Shown: in pieces, positions 32,273-42,175 of the stretch | How positions within the stretch are numbered: position 1 is the first letter of the stretch | Layout of the letters: every line of letters begins with the position of its first letter | NCBI RefSeq assembly: GCF_001641695.1 | Contig: NZ_LSEF01000063.1 | Span: 49,814 to 93,283 of the forward strand | DNA: 43,470 bases | Direction: 5' to 3' | Source: Bradyrhizobium neotropicale | GTDB lineage: Bacteria; Pseudomonadota; Alphaproteobacteria; Rhizobiales; Xanthobacteraceae | Notes under the pieces: model-generated | Told to the model about the DNA's origin: nothing | Database searches by the model: none | The model's input: the letters and a program-made list of their open reading frames with translations, nothing else | Translations under genes and position numbers: made by a program

Positions 32273-32355
32273 CGCCTCGGCCGCTTGAGATAAGTCAGGA
32301 ACCGCCCATATTTTCCGGATAGAAGCGGATGCAGCATCACCATCCGGGACCAGTC

Positions 32356-32511
32356 ATGGCCAAGACCGGCAAGACCAGCGCGCCACCCAAGAAGGCCGAC
32401 GACAAGGCGAAGAAGCCACAGCCTCCGCGCGACGGCGACGACGATTACGAGGACGGCGACATCGCCACGCCGAAGCGCGATCGCTACGGCAATGATGACG
32501 AGCCGTTGTGA
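32356..32511 (+). CDS. Small charged, disordered hypothetical protein
   Basis: A 51-residue protein, MAKTGKTSAPPKKADDKAK followed by an acidic 'DGDDDYEDGDIATPKRDRYG' type stretch. It is rich in Lys, Asp and Pro, with no hydrophobic core, so it is likely disordered. The ATG follows GGGACC at a short distance; an in-frame start at 32329 is possible. It lies 83 bp after the rhodanese fusion gene. It could be a nucleic-acid or protein binding peptide, but no function is known. Coding status is likely, not proven. Confidence 0.6.
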   Translation: MAKTGKTSAPPKKADDKAKKPQPPRDGDDDYEDGDIATPKRDRYGNDDEPL

Positions 32512-32839
32512 GGGGGATCCTGACCACGCTCTCAACTGTCGTCCTGGCGAAAGCACGACCCATTACCCCAGGGAGGAGCCGTGGCGCGACCTGCTGACCA
32601 CGAGTCTTCGCCAAACAACTCCCTGTGGTAATGGGTCCAGGGTCAGCGCTCGCTCTGCTCGCTTGTCCAGGACGACGTGGGTGAAGCCTTGCCCGCCTAG
32701 CTGGCTTCAGTCAGGACGACGATGGGGGCGAGCCCTCCCACACGACCCGCCCCGAACTACCTGCCATGCGCCGCCGTTCATGGACAAATAACCGCCCTGC
32801 CCGATAGTTTGCGCCCCAAGGACGCAAAACGGAACTGCA
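32512..32839. other. Intergenic region mainly occupied by a palindromic element
   Basis: A 328-bp gap. The element 32538-32676 fills its left half. The right part (32677-32839) must hold the promoter of the MFS gene; no strong site is visible. A frame through this region is a shadow. Confidence 0.5.
32538..32676. repeat. Long palindromic element, left copy
   Basis: Ends GTCGTCCTGG and CCAGGACGAC, inner arms GACCCATTACC (32557-32567) and GGTAATGGGTC (32627-32637). The centre has CACGAGTCTTCGC. It matches the element at 34074-34199 in the same orientation. Confidence 0.78.
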
Positions 32840-34045
32840 ATGGTCGACGTTCTCGCCGCACCGCAGCAAGGCAAGGCGGACAGCGCGCTGACGCTGACCG
32901 GAATCTCGATCGCGCATTGGGTCAGCCATTTCCATATGCTGGTCCTGCCGATGCTGTTCCCGTTCCTGAAGAACCAGCTTGGCGTCGGCTATATCGAACT
33001 CGGCTTCGCGCTGACCGTGTTCGCGGTGGTGTCCGGCCTGACTCAGGCGCCGACCGGCTATCTCGTCGACCATTTTGGCGCGCGCAAGATCCTGCTGGCC
33101 GGGCTCGTCCTCGGCGGCTTCGCGCTGATCCTGCTCGGCGTGCACCTCAGCTACGCCTCGCTGATCGCCTGCGCCGTGCTGCTTGGACTCGCCAACAGCG
33201 TCTATCATCCCGCCGACTACGCGATCCTTGCCGAACACATGGATGAGGCGCGGATGGGCCGCGCCTTCTCGATCCACACCTTTGCCGGCTTTCTCGGCGG
33301 CGCGGTCGCGCCGGCGATCGTCGCGGCGCTCGTCACCGTGTCCGGTGGCGTCGGCGCGCTGATCGCATCGGGCGCGATCGGCGTCGCGGTGGCTCTGCTG
33401 CTGGTTGCCATGAACATTCCCGACGCCGGCGCGCACAAGAAGAAGCCGGGCAGCGCGAATGCGCCGAAGCAGGCCGTCATCACCCCGGCGCTGATCATGC
33501 TGACCGCGCTCTTCATGCTGCTGAGCCTGTCGGTCGCCGGCATCAGTAATTTCGGCGTGGTCGCGCTGATGAGCGGCTATGGGGCCTCCTATTCCACCGC
33601 CAACGTTGTGCTGACCGCATTCCTCGCAGCCAGCGCCATCGGCGTGCTCGCGGGCGGCTTTCTCGCCGATCGCACTGAGCGTCACGGCCAGGTCGCAGCG
33701 GCCTGCTTTGCCGTAAATGCGGCGATCGTGCTGCTGATCGCGCTCGTCACGATGCCGGGCTGGGCCCTCACCGTCGCGATGACGGCCGCGGGCTTCCTTT
33801 CCGGCGTGATCGCGCCCTCCCGTGACATGCTGGTGCGCAATGCCGCGCCCCCCGGTGCCGCCGGCCGCGCCTTCGGCATCGTCTCCACCGGCTTCAATCT
33901 CGGCGGCGTCATCAGCCCGCTGCTGTTCGGCTGGATCATGGACCAGAGCGCGCCACACTGGGTGTTCGGCGCCTCCGTGATCTTCATGGTGGCGACGGTG
34001 GTGCTGTCGCCGTTCACCGAGCGGAAGCCGCAAAACGCTTCGTGA
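32840..34045 (+). CDS. MFS transporter (Fsr-like)
   Basis: A 401-residue carrier with about twelve membrane segments. Features: 'ISIAHWVSHFHMLVLPMLFPFLKN' at the start, the loop motif 'DHFGARKILLAG' (about 73-84), 'YHPADYAILAEHMDEARMGRAFSIHTFAG' (about 122-150) and 'GFNLGGVISPLLFGWIMD' in the second half. The pattern is closest to the fosmidomycin-resistance-like MFS group, but family placement is tentative. It sits between two direct copies of a palindromic element (32538-32676 and 34074-34199). Substrate unknown; nearness to the sulfur genes is not proof of a link. Confidence 0.85.
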   Translation: MVDVLAAPQQGKADSALTLTGISIAHWVSHFHMLVLPMLFPFLKNQLGVGYIELGFALTVFAVVSGLTQAPTGYLVDHFGARKILLAGLVLGGFALILLGVHLSYASLIACAVLLGLANSVYHPADYAILAEHMDEARMGRAFSIHTFAGFLGGAVAPAIVAALVTVSGGVGALIASGAIGVAVALLLVAMNIPDAGAHKKKPGSANAPKQAVITPALIMLTALFMLLSLSVAGISNFGVVALMSGYGASYSTANVVLTAFLAASAIGVLAGGFLADRTERHGQVAAACFAVNAAIVLLIALVTMPGWALTVAMTAAGFLSGVIAPSRDMLVRNAAPPGAAGRAFGIVSTGFNLGGVISPLLFGWIMDQSAPHWVFGASVIFMVATVVLSPFTERKPQNAS

Positions 34046-34073
34046 GCCCACCGGCTCAGCCACAAACTCGACT

Positions 34074-34199
34074 GTCGTCCCGGGGCGCGAAGTCACGAGC
34101 CCGGGATCCATAACCCCAGGGAGTAGTTGCGGCGCGAGATTGGCAATCACGAGTCTTCGCGGATCTGCGCTCCGCTCCGCTGCGCTTGTCCGGGACGAC
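34074..34199. repeat. Long palindromic element, right copy
   Basis: Ends GTCGTCCCGG and CCGGGACGAC with the shared internal CCATAACCCCAGGGAG and CACGAGTCTTCGC. It is a direct-orientation relative of 32538-32676 and lies just upstream of the deacylase gene, about 40 bp before its start. Confidence 0.78.
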
Positions 34200-34238
34200 G
34201 CTGGAGAGAAGTAACAACAACCATTGGGAAGAAACACC

Positions 34239-35954
34239 ATGACCAATCCTGATCTCGTGATCCGCGGCGGCACCATCGCAGATGGCCGCGGCGGCGAGCT
34301 GTTCGAGGCTGATGTCGCCATCACCGGCGGCAGGATCAGCGAGGTCGGGAAGGTTGCGGCAAAGGGACGAGAAGAGATCGATGCGCGCGGCAAGCTGGTG
34401 ACGCCGGGCTTCGTCGACGTCCACACGCATTATGACGGCCAGGTCACCTGGAGCCAGGACATCACGCCGTCCTCGCAGAACGGCGTCACCACCGCGATCA
34501 TGGGCAATTGCGGCGTCGGCTTCGCGCCGTGCAAGCCGGACGATCACATCCGCCTGATCCAGCTCATGGAAGGCGTCGAGGACATTCCCGAGCCGGTGCT
34601 GAGCGCCGGCATTCCCTGGGCCTGGGAGAGCTTTCCGGACTACATGAACTGGCTGTCGAAGCGCGACTTCGACATCGACGTCGGCGCGCAGCTGCCGCAT
34701 GCGGCGCTGCGTGTCTATGTCATGGGCGAGCGCGGCGCGCGCCGCGATCCGTCGACGGTGGAGGACAATGCGGCGATGGCAAGGCTCGCGGGCGAGGCCG
34801 TGCGTTCGGGCGCGCTCGGCTTCTCGACCTCGCGTACGCTCAACCATCGCACCTCGACCGGCGATTTCACGCCGACGCTGAAGGCGGGCGAGGACGAGCT
34901 CACCGCGATCGCCGGCGCGATGCACCGCGAGGGCCGCAGCGTGCTGCAATTCGTGCTCGATCTCTCCACCATCCACGAAGACCTGCCGATGATGCTGCGG
35001 GTCGCAGACAAAACCAAATGCCCGATCTCGTTCTCGATCACGCAGAACGACAAGTCGCCGCGGCGCTGGCGGCAGACGCTTGACGAGATCAACGCGGCGG
35101 CGAAGCGCGGCCTCTCCATCACCGCGCAGATTGCGGCACGCCCCGTCGGCCTCCTGCTCGGGCTGGAGCTGTCGCGCAATCCGTTCCAGACCCATCCGAG
35201 CTACAAGGCGATCGCGCATCTGCCGCCAGGGGAGCGGCTGGGGCGGCTGCGCCAGCCGGACGTACGCAAGGCGATCCTGAGTGAAACAGCAACCGCCACC
35301 GACGATCCGCTGTTCTTCCGTCCCGACTACGACAAGATGTTCCTGCTCGGCGATCCTCCGGACTACGAGCAGCCGCCGGAGAACGCGCTGGGCCCGCAGG
35401 CGCGCAAGCAGGGCCGCCAGCCGGAGGAACTCGCCTATGATGCGATGCTGACGGACGACGGCCGCGGCATGCTCTACGTGCCCTTCCTCAACTATTCCGA
35501 CGGCAATCTGGACGCGACGCGCGAAATGCTGATCGATCCGCGATCGGTACCCGGCCTCTCCGATGGCGGCGCGCATTGCGGCATCATCTGCGATGCGAGT
35601 TTTCCGACCTACCTGCTGACGCACTGGACGCGCGACCGCAAGCGCGGCGAAAAGCTGTCGATCCCCTTCGTCGTCGCGGCGCAGTCGCGCAAGACCGCGC
35701 TCTCGGTCGGTCTCACCGACCGAGGCCTCATTGCTCCCGGCTATAAGGCTGACGTCAACGTGATCGACTATGACCGATTGCATCTGCACCCGCCGAAGGT
35801 GCATTACGATCTGCCGGTCGGCGGCCGCCGCCTGCTGCAGGACGTCGACGGCTATGAGGCCACGATCGTGTCGGGTGTGGTGACACGGCGGCATGGCGAG
35901 GCGACCGGACGCCGGCCGGGAAAGCTGATTCGCGGCGCGCAGGCTGTGAACTAG
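34239..35954 (+). CDS. N-acyl-D-amino-acid deacylase family amidohydrolase
   Basis: A 571-residue metal-dependent amidohydrolase of the D-aminoacylase group. Metal-binding 'VDVHTHYDGQVTW' (His62, His64), 'MGNCGVGFAPC' with Cys91 in the D-aminoacylase metal position, and late 'GLSDGGAHCGIICD' and 'GLIAPGYKADVNVIDYD' are present. D-aminoacylases remove the acyl group from N-acyl-D-amino acids; related dihydropyrimidinase-type activities cannot be excluded. The ATG at 34239 has GGGAAGAAA before it; the TTG five codons upstream is less likely. It is longer than the usual 480-500 residues. It is convergent with an MFS gene, separated by a strong hairpin. Confidence 0.88.
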   Translation: MTNPDLVIRGGTIADGRGGELFEADVAITGGRISEVGKVAAKGREEIDARGKLVTPGFVDVHTHYDGQVTWSQDITPSSQNGVTTAIMGNCGVGFAPCKPDDHIRLIQLMEGVEDIPEPVLSAGIPWAWESFPDYMNWLSKRDFDIDVGAQLPHAALRVYVMGERGARRDPSTVEDNAAMARLAGEAVRSGALGFSTSRTLNHRTSTGDFTPTLKAGEDELTAIAGAMHREGRSVLQFVLDLSTIHEDLPMMLRVADKTKCPISFSITQNDKSPRRWRQTLDEINAAAKRGLSITAQIAARPVGLLLGLELSRNPFQTHPSYKAIAHLPPGERLGRLRQPDVRKAILSETATATDDPLFFRPDYDKMFLLGDPPDYEQPPENALGPQARKQGRQPEELAYDAMLTDDGRGMLYVPFLNYSDGNLDATREMLIDPRSVPGLSDGGAHCGIICDASFPTYLLTHWTRDRKRGEKLSIPFVVAAQSRKTALSVGLTDRGLIAPGYKADVNVIDYDRLHLHPPKVHYDLPVGGRRLLQDVDGYEATIVSGVVTRRHGEATGRRPGKLIRGAQAVN

Positions 35955-35968
35955 CAAGACGATTGCCC

Positions 35969-35996
35969 CTGACCCTCCCCTGGAGGGGAGGGTCAG
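35969..35996. terminator. Convergent hairpin terminator
   Basis: CTGACCCTCCCC and GGGGAGGGTCAG form a perfect 12-bp stem with loop TGGA, 14 bp after the deacylase stop and 19 bp before the stop of the convergent MFS gene. No T run on either side, so it may work with Rho or as a transcript-end stabiliser. Confidence 0.55.
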
Positions 35997-36015
35997 ATCG
36001 GACAGCACGCCAACC

Positions 36016-37365
36016 TTACGTCGGCGACACCACGCCCTTCAGCGCGTTCGGCTGCGGGGCGGCGCCGCGGGTCAGCCTGGCGCGCTCGGTGTTCGGCCAG
36101 AGCAGCAGCAGGCCGAGCAGGCCGGAGCCGACCATGACCGCGGCGTTGATGGTGAAGCCGGTCATGTAGCCGTCGAGCATGCTGCCGGCGCGCTGGATCA
36201 CCGTGCCCATCACGCTCGGCGCAATGATTCCGGCGAGCGTGTACAAGGCGCCGTAGATCGCGATGATGGCGCCGCGCTGCGACACCGGCGTGAACTCGCT
36301 GAGCATGGGCGGGCAAACCACGTAGATCGCGCCGCACAGGCCCGTTCCGACCACGAGCAGCGTGAGCTGAAGGCCGGCGCCCGCGACATGCGGCATCATC
36401 GCCAGGGTCAGGCCGCCGATCACCAGCGGCACGGAGCCGAGCACGCCGCGCGCGATGCGGGTGGTGGCGCCGCGCGCCATCATCACCTGCGAGATCCAGC
36501 CCGTCAGGATCACGATGGTGGCGCCGAACACCCAGGGCAGCGTCGAGATCCAGCCTGCATCGCTTTGCGAGAAGCCGAGCCCCTTGATGATGAAAGGCGT
36601 GAACCAGGTGAGCCCGAGCGACAGCGCCCAGTACGCACCGAAGGTCGCGGCCACGCAGCCGACAAAGGTGCGCGAGGTGAGGAGCTGGAGATAGGGGATC
36701 TTCGGTTCGGTGGCCGCCAGGGCTTGCGTATCCTCCAGCGGGCCTTCCCTGCCGAGCGCGAGCCAGGCCGCGACCCAGATCAGGCCGGTGACGCCGAGCG
36801 CGCCGAAGGCATAGTGCCAGGAATGATTGACGATGATCCAGTTCAGCGCCGGCACGGCGAGGATCACGCCGAAGGCGGAGCCCTGCGACAGGATCGCGGT
36901 CGGCAGCGTGCGCTTCTCATCGGGGAACCACTTGTAGATGGCGTGCGCGGCGACCGAAAAGGCCGGGCCTTCGCCCGCGCCCAGCACGATGCGGCAGATC
37001 AGCAGCGTGGTGAAGCTGACGGTGCCGACCATCGGAAACTGCGCCAGCGCCCAGATCACCGCAAGCGTCAGCAGCACCCAGCGCGTCTGCACCTTGTTGA
37101 CGATGAAGCCGACCACGATGGCCGAGATCGAGAACAGGAAGAAGAACGACGAACCGAGCAGGCCGAATTGCTCGGCATCGAGCTTCAGGTCGGTCATGAT
37201 CGGCACGCCGGCAAGACCCACGACGATCTTGTCGGCGAAGTTGACCAGCATGAACAGAAACAGGAGGAATGTCACCGTCCAGGCGCCCTTCGGCGTCTCC
37301 TTGCCGGCTTCTCTCGACGTCCCTGTCGTCTTGCCAGCCGCCATTGGCGATCCCTGAGCGCTCAT
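36016..37365 (-). CDS. MFS transporter (anion:cation symporter type)
   Basis: A 449-residue carrier with about twelve membrane helices, layout like the ACS group that moves organic acids. Landmarks: 'MLVNFADKIVVGLAGVPIMTDLKLD' in the first helix region, 'GSSFFFLFSISAIVVGFIVNKVQTRWVLL' and 'RIVLGAGEGPAFSVAAHAIYKWFPDEKR' (about 120-150), typical of the group. The ATG (MSAQGSP) has GGGGAGA in front and is preferred to an ATG nine codons upstream. Convergent with the deacylase gene and divergent from the ABC ATPase gene. It may import the deacylase substrate, but this is inference. Confidence 0.88.
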   Translation of the reverse strand: MSAQGSPMAAGKTTGTSREAGKETPKGAWTVTFLLFLFMLVNFADKIVVGLAGVPIMTDLKLDAEQFGLLGSSFFFLFSISAIVVGFIVNKVQTRWVLLTLAVIWALAQFPMVGTVSFTTLLICRIVLGAGEGPAFSVAAHAIYKWFPDEKRTLPTAILSQGSAFGVILAVPALNWIIVNHSWHYAFGALGVTGLIWVAAWLALGREGPLEDTQALAATEPKIPYLQLLTSRTFVGCVAATFGAYWALSLGLTWFTPFIIKGLGFSQSDAGWISTLPWVFGATIVILTGWISQVMMARGATTRIARGVLGSVPLVIGGLTLAMMPHVAGAGLQLTLLVVGTGLCGAIYVVCPPMLSEFTPVSQRGAIIAIYGALYTLAGIIAPSVMGTVIQRAGSMLDGYMTGFTINAAVMVGSGLLGLLLLWPNTERARLTRGAAPQPNALKGVVSPT

Positions 37366-37509
37366 CGTTCTCCCCGCTGTCCCTTTTAGCACTTTTTTGA
37401 TTTGGCCGTTTTGGAGCTAACAACGGCTTTGAAGCCAACGCAACCCCGGCATTTCCCCATCAACTGTGCTACGCAGCATCCCGGTTAATTCCGTCCGGCG
37501 CCATTCATC

Positions 37510-38159
<650 letters not shown>

Positions 38160-38163
<4 letters not shown>

Positions 38164-40622
38164 GACGCGCGCTGTGGGTCCTCGCCGTGCTCCTGAGCCA
38201 TTGGCGACGGCACAAGATGCAGTTCGCGACATTGCTGATCGGGCTGATCGCGGCGACCGCCTTGTGGAGCGGGGTGCAGGCCATCAACCAGCAGGCCCGC
38301 AACGCCTATGATCGCGCCGCGGCAACCTTTGGCGGCGTGCGCACGGCGATGCTGGTCGCGCCGAACGCGGCGACGTTCTCGCAAGACCTGTTCGTCAAGC
38401 TCCGGCGCGCGGGCTGGCCGGTCTCGCCGGTGCTCGAAGGCCGCGTCCAGCTCAACGGGCATTCGATGCGCCTGCTCGGCATCGAGCCGGTGACGCTGCC
38501 GGCCGACGTCGGCAATGCGCCTCGCCTCGGCGCTGCGGATCTGACGCGCTTCGTCGCGCCGCCGGGGCAGACGCTGGTCGCGCAGGAGACGCTGATCGAT
38601 TTGCAGGAGGCCGAAGGCACGGCGCCGCCGATCAGCAGCGGCGCAAAACTGCCGCCGCTGCATGTGCTGCCGCAACTCGTGCCCGACGTGCTGGTCGTCG
38701 ATATCGGCGTGGCACAGCGGCTTCTCAACAAGCCCGGGCAAGTGTCGCGGCTCCTGATCGGCAAGCCGAACGGCAGGCCCGCGCCGCTTCAAAGCGTCGT
38801 CGGCGACCAGTTGCAGCGCGTCGAGCCGACTGCGGAGACCGAGCTCGAACGTCTCACCGACAGCTTCCATCTCAATCTCACGGCGTTCGGGCTATTGTCG
38901 TTCTTCGTCGGTCTCTTCATCGTCAACTCGGCCGTGGGCCTCGCCTTCGAGCAGCGGCTGCCGATGCTACGTACGCTGCGGGCGTGCGGCGCTTCTGCGC
39001 GCATGGTCAACACGGTGCTGGTGGTCGAGCTCGTGGTGCTCGCGCTCATCGCCGGCCTGATCGGGCTCGTCTGCGGCTACTTCATCGCCGCCGCGCTGCT
39101 ACCGGATGTCGCGGCATCGCTGCGCGGACTCTACGGCGCGCAGATTCCGGGACAGCTCACGCTGCATGCCGAATGGTGGTTCGCCGGCATCGGCATCAGC
39201 GTTGCGGGCGCGGTGGTGGCGGCGGCGACCAGCCTGATCAAGGCGATCCGGATGCCGGTGCTGGCGACCGCGCAGCCGCGCGCCTGGCAGCAGGCACAGC
39301 ACCGCTGGCTGATCCTGCAAAGCGCAGCCGCCTGTGCCGTGTTCGCGGTCGCGCTGTTCTTGCTTCGCTATGGCGAATCGCTGATCGCAGGGTTCGGCGT
39401 GCTCGCCGCGCTGATGCTCGGTGCGGCGCTGATCCTGCCGGCATTCCTGGAGATCATCCTGCTCGCAGGCCAGCGCCGCGCGCGCGGGCCGGTCGCGTTG
39501 TGGTTCTGGGCCGACAGCCGGCAACAGCTCTCCGGACTATCGCTCGCGCTGATGGCGCTCCTGCTCGCGCTCGCCGTCAATGTCGGCGTCTCCACCATGG
39601 TGGAAACTTTCAGCCGCACCTTCATCGGCTGGCTCAATGGACGGCTCGCCGCTGACGTCTACATCAGCGCGTCCGACAATGCGCAAGCCATTGCGATCCG
39701 AAACTGGCTGAAGGACCGCGGCGAAGTTCAGGCGATCCTGTCGGGCGGACGCGCCGAGACGCAAGTTCAGGGCCAGCCGGTGGAATTGTTCGGGCTGCCC
39801 GATCACGCGCTCTATCGCGAGCTCTGGCCGCTGCTGGAAGCCGCACCGCGCCCATGGACCCGGCTCGTGCCGGGCAATGCCGCCTTCATCAGCGAACAAT
39901 TGAGCCGCCGCCTCAATGTCGGGGTCGGCGATGTCGTCGAGGTGCCGGCGCCGGGCGGCCCCTGGGAGCTCGACATCGTCGGCATCTATGCCGATTACGG
40001 CAATCCCAAGGGGCAGCTCGCCGTGAATGTCGCGGCGCTGATCCGGCAGTTTCCGCAAACGCCGCAGACGCGGATCGGGCTCATTGTCCCGCGCGAAAAA
40101 ATCCCCGGACTGATCGCGGCATTGCAAAAGCAGTTCTCGCTCGACGAACGCAGCGTCGCCGATCAGGCGACGGTGAAGGCGGAATCGATCCGCATCTTCA
40201 ACCGGACGTTTGCGGTCACATCCGCGCTCAATGCGTTCACGCTCGGCGTCGCCGGGATCGCGCTGCTGACCAGCCTCCTGACATTGGCGAACTCACGCCT
40301 GCCGCAGCTCGCGCCGCTCTGGGCGATCGGCATCACGCGGCCACGACTCGCCGCGATCGAGCTGACCAAGACGCTGTCGGTCTCGTTGTTCACGGCACTG
40401 CTGGCGCTGCCGCTCGGGCTCGTGGTGGCGTGGTGCCTGATCGCGATCGTGAATGTGAAGGCGTTCGGCTGGCGGCTGCCGTTCCACGTGTTCCCGCTGC
40501 AGCTGATCGAGCTGGTGGCGGTCGCGCTGCTCGCCGCGCTGCTCGCTGCGCTGCTGCCGGTTGCACGGCTCGCGCGGATGCAGCCGACCGATCTCGTCAA
40601 GGTGTTTGCCAATGAGCGCTGA
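38160..40622 (+). CDS. FtsX/MacB-type ABC permease, two-lobed
   Basis: An 820-residue permease with two FtsX-type halves. TM segments: about 21-43, then a large periplasmic part (about 45-245), three TMs (about 245-340), a further pair (about 370-430), then a second large periplasmic part (about 460-655) and three TMs (about 665-815). This is like the long LolC/E-type permeases with two full domains in one chain. It overlaps both the ATPase gene (ATGA) and the next gene by 11 bp. Cargo unknown. Confidence 0.9.
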
Positions 40623-41694
40623 GCGGATCTCGCGGCGTACTTTTGCCGGCGGTATCGCCGCATTCGCCTTCGCGCGCCGCGCGGGCGCGCAGGGCTATGC
40701 GGGTCTCGGCGACACCGCCGACGGTTTCGCGCCGGTCACGCCCGGAAAGGTATTCGCCTTTCCGGGCGATCACGGACCACATCCCGAGTTTCGCATCGAG
40801 TGGTGGTACCTCACGGCGAACCTCACCGACGCCAGCGGCGCGGCTTGCGGCCTGCAATGGACGCTGTTCCGCCAGGCGACGCAGCCGGGACCGCAAGGCG
40901 AAGGTTGGGCCAACCAGCAGGTGTGGATGGGGCACGCCGCGGTGACGCGCACCGACACCCATCGCTTCAGCGAGCTGTTTGCACGCGGTGGTGTCGGGCA
41001 GGCTGGCGTCGAGGCAAAGCCGTTCATCGCCTGGATCGACGATTGGGAGATGAGGGGATCCGAGCGCACCGACGATCGCACATTGGCGCCGCTGACGCTG
41101 AGAGCCTCGGGCATCGATTTCAGTTATGCGCTGACGCTCGAAGCCAATCGTCCCGTGGTGTTGCAGGGCGATGCCGGCTACAGCCGCAAATCCGAGCGCG
41201 GCCAGGCCTCCTACTACTACAGCCAGCCGTTCTTCCGCGTCCGCGGCACGCTCAGCATCGACGACAAGCCCGTCAACGTCTCCGGCCAGGCCTGGATGGA
41301 CCGCGAATGGAGTAGTCAGCCGCTCAGCCCCGATCAGAGCGGCTGGGACTGGTTCTCGCTGCATCTGCCTGATGATGAGAAGCTGATGCTGTATCGGCTG
41401 CGCCAGAAGGACGGCCGCGAAAATCTCTTCGGCAATTGGATCACGCCCGACGGCCGCTCGGTGGAGATCGCGGCGCCCGCCAACAGCCTCACGCCGCTCG
41501 CGATGACCGAGATCGACGGCCGCAAGCTGCCGACCTCGTGGCGCGTGAGCCTTCCCGGCCACGGCCTCGCCATCGAGACCGCGCCGCTCAACCCGCGGAG
41601 CTGGATGGGGACCGGCTTCTCCTATTGGGAAGGCCCGATCAGCTTTACCGGCACGCACAACGGCGTTGGCTATCTCGAGCTGACCGGGTATTGA
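40612..41694 (+). CDS. AttH/CrtC-like lipocalin-domain exported protein
   Basis: A 360-residue protein with a Tat signal ('RISRRTFAGGIAAFAF', about 5-20) and the AttH/CrtC-like lipocalin double beta barrel. Landmarks are 'FRIEWWYLTANLTD' (about 62-75), 'GQAWMDREWSSQPL', 'GWDWFSLHLPDDEKLMLYRLR' and a final 'GTGFSYWEGPISFTGTHNGVGYLELTGY'. The EWWY segment is the usual family mark. The gene overlaps the permease by 11 bp. It probably receives a hydrophobic ligand from the ABC system in the periplasm. The carotenoid hydratase relation (CrtC) makes a lipid-type ligand plausible, but no reaction can be claimed. Confidence 0.9.
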   Translation: MSAERISRRTFAGGIAAFAFARRAGAQGYAGLGDTADGFAPVTPGKVFAFPGDHGPHPEFRIEWWYLTANLTDASGAACGLQWTLFRQATQPGPQGEGWANQQVWMGHAAVTRTDTHRFSELFARGGVGQAGVEAKPFIAWIDDWEMRGSERTDDRTLAPLTLRASGIDFSYALTLEANRPVVLQGDAGYSRKSERGQASYYYSQPFFRVRGTLSIDDKPVNVSGQAWMDREWSSQPLSPDQSGWDWFSLHLPDDEKLMLYRLRQKDGRENLFGNWITPDGRSVEIAAPANSLTPLAMTEIDGRKLPTSWRVSLPGHGLAIETAPLNPRSWMGTGFSYWEGPISFTGTHNGVGYLELTGY

Positions 41695-41721
41695 ACCGCG
41701 GCTTCTGCAAAGGAATCAGCG

Positions 41722-42108
41722 ATGTATCACTTCACCGCCCTCATCACGCTGCTGGCGATCCTCATGTACTTTTCCACCTGCATCAACGTCGCGCGGTCGC
41801 GCGACCGCACAGGCGTCAAGGTGCCGGCGATGTCGGGTCATCCGGATTTCGAACGTGCGTTCCGCATCCAGATGAATACGCTGGAATGGATGCCGATCTT
41901 CCTGCCATCGCTCTGGCTGTTCGCGATCTATATCAGCGACGCCATCGCAGCGGCGATCGGCGCGGTCTGGATCGTCGGCCGCATCGTCTACTTCATCGGC
42001 TATTCGAAGGCGGCCGCCAAGCGCAGCCCAGGCTTTGCAATCCAGGGTATCGCCAGCATTGCACTGTGGGTCGGTGCGCTGGGTGCCGTGGTGTTGCGGT
42101 TGGCATGA
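41722..42108 (+). CDS. MAPEG family membrane protein
   Basis: A 128-residue protein with four membrane helices (about 4-22, 58-74, 77-95, 105-126). The family pattern is 'FERAFRIQMNTLEWMPIFLPSLWLFA' (about 47-70), where the Arg/Glu-bearing stretch forms the glutathione-binding zone. MAPEG proteins include glutathione transferases and eicosanoid enzymes; bacterial members are mainly uncharacterised. It lies 27 bp after the AttH-like gene and may be part of that operon. A bidirectional terminator follows. Confidence 0.88.
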   Translation: MYHFTALITLLAILMYFSTCINVARSRDRTGVKVPAMSGHPDFERAFRIQMNTLEWMPIFLPSLWLFAIYISDAIAAAIGAVWIVGRIVYFIGYSKAAAKRSPGFAIQGIASIALWVGALGAVVLRLA

Positions 42109-42128
42109 GGGGCACTGCGGCCACACAA

Positions 42129-42154
42129 AAATGCCGCGCGTCAGCGCGGCATTT
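42129..42154. terminator. Bidirectional rho-independent terminator
   Basis: AAATGCCGCGC and GCGCGGCATTT form a perfect 11-bp stem with loop GTCA. A-rich before and T-rich after on both strands. It lies between the convergent MAPEG and LivJ-type genes, right where a shared stop is expected. Confidence 0.85.
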
Positions 42155-42175
42155 CGCGTGTGATCGAGGCAGTCC

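Noticed and set aside
32538..34199. Composite transposon around the MFS gene
   Set aside because: The flanking palindromes encode no transposase and no target duplication could be identified; kept only as a repeat observation.
32711..34426. 571-codon reverse frame across the Fsr-like MFS gene
   Set aside because: Shadow frame; runs through a palindromic repeat and has no recognisable domain.
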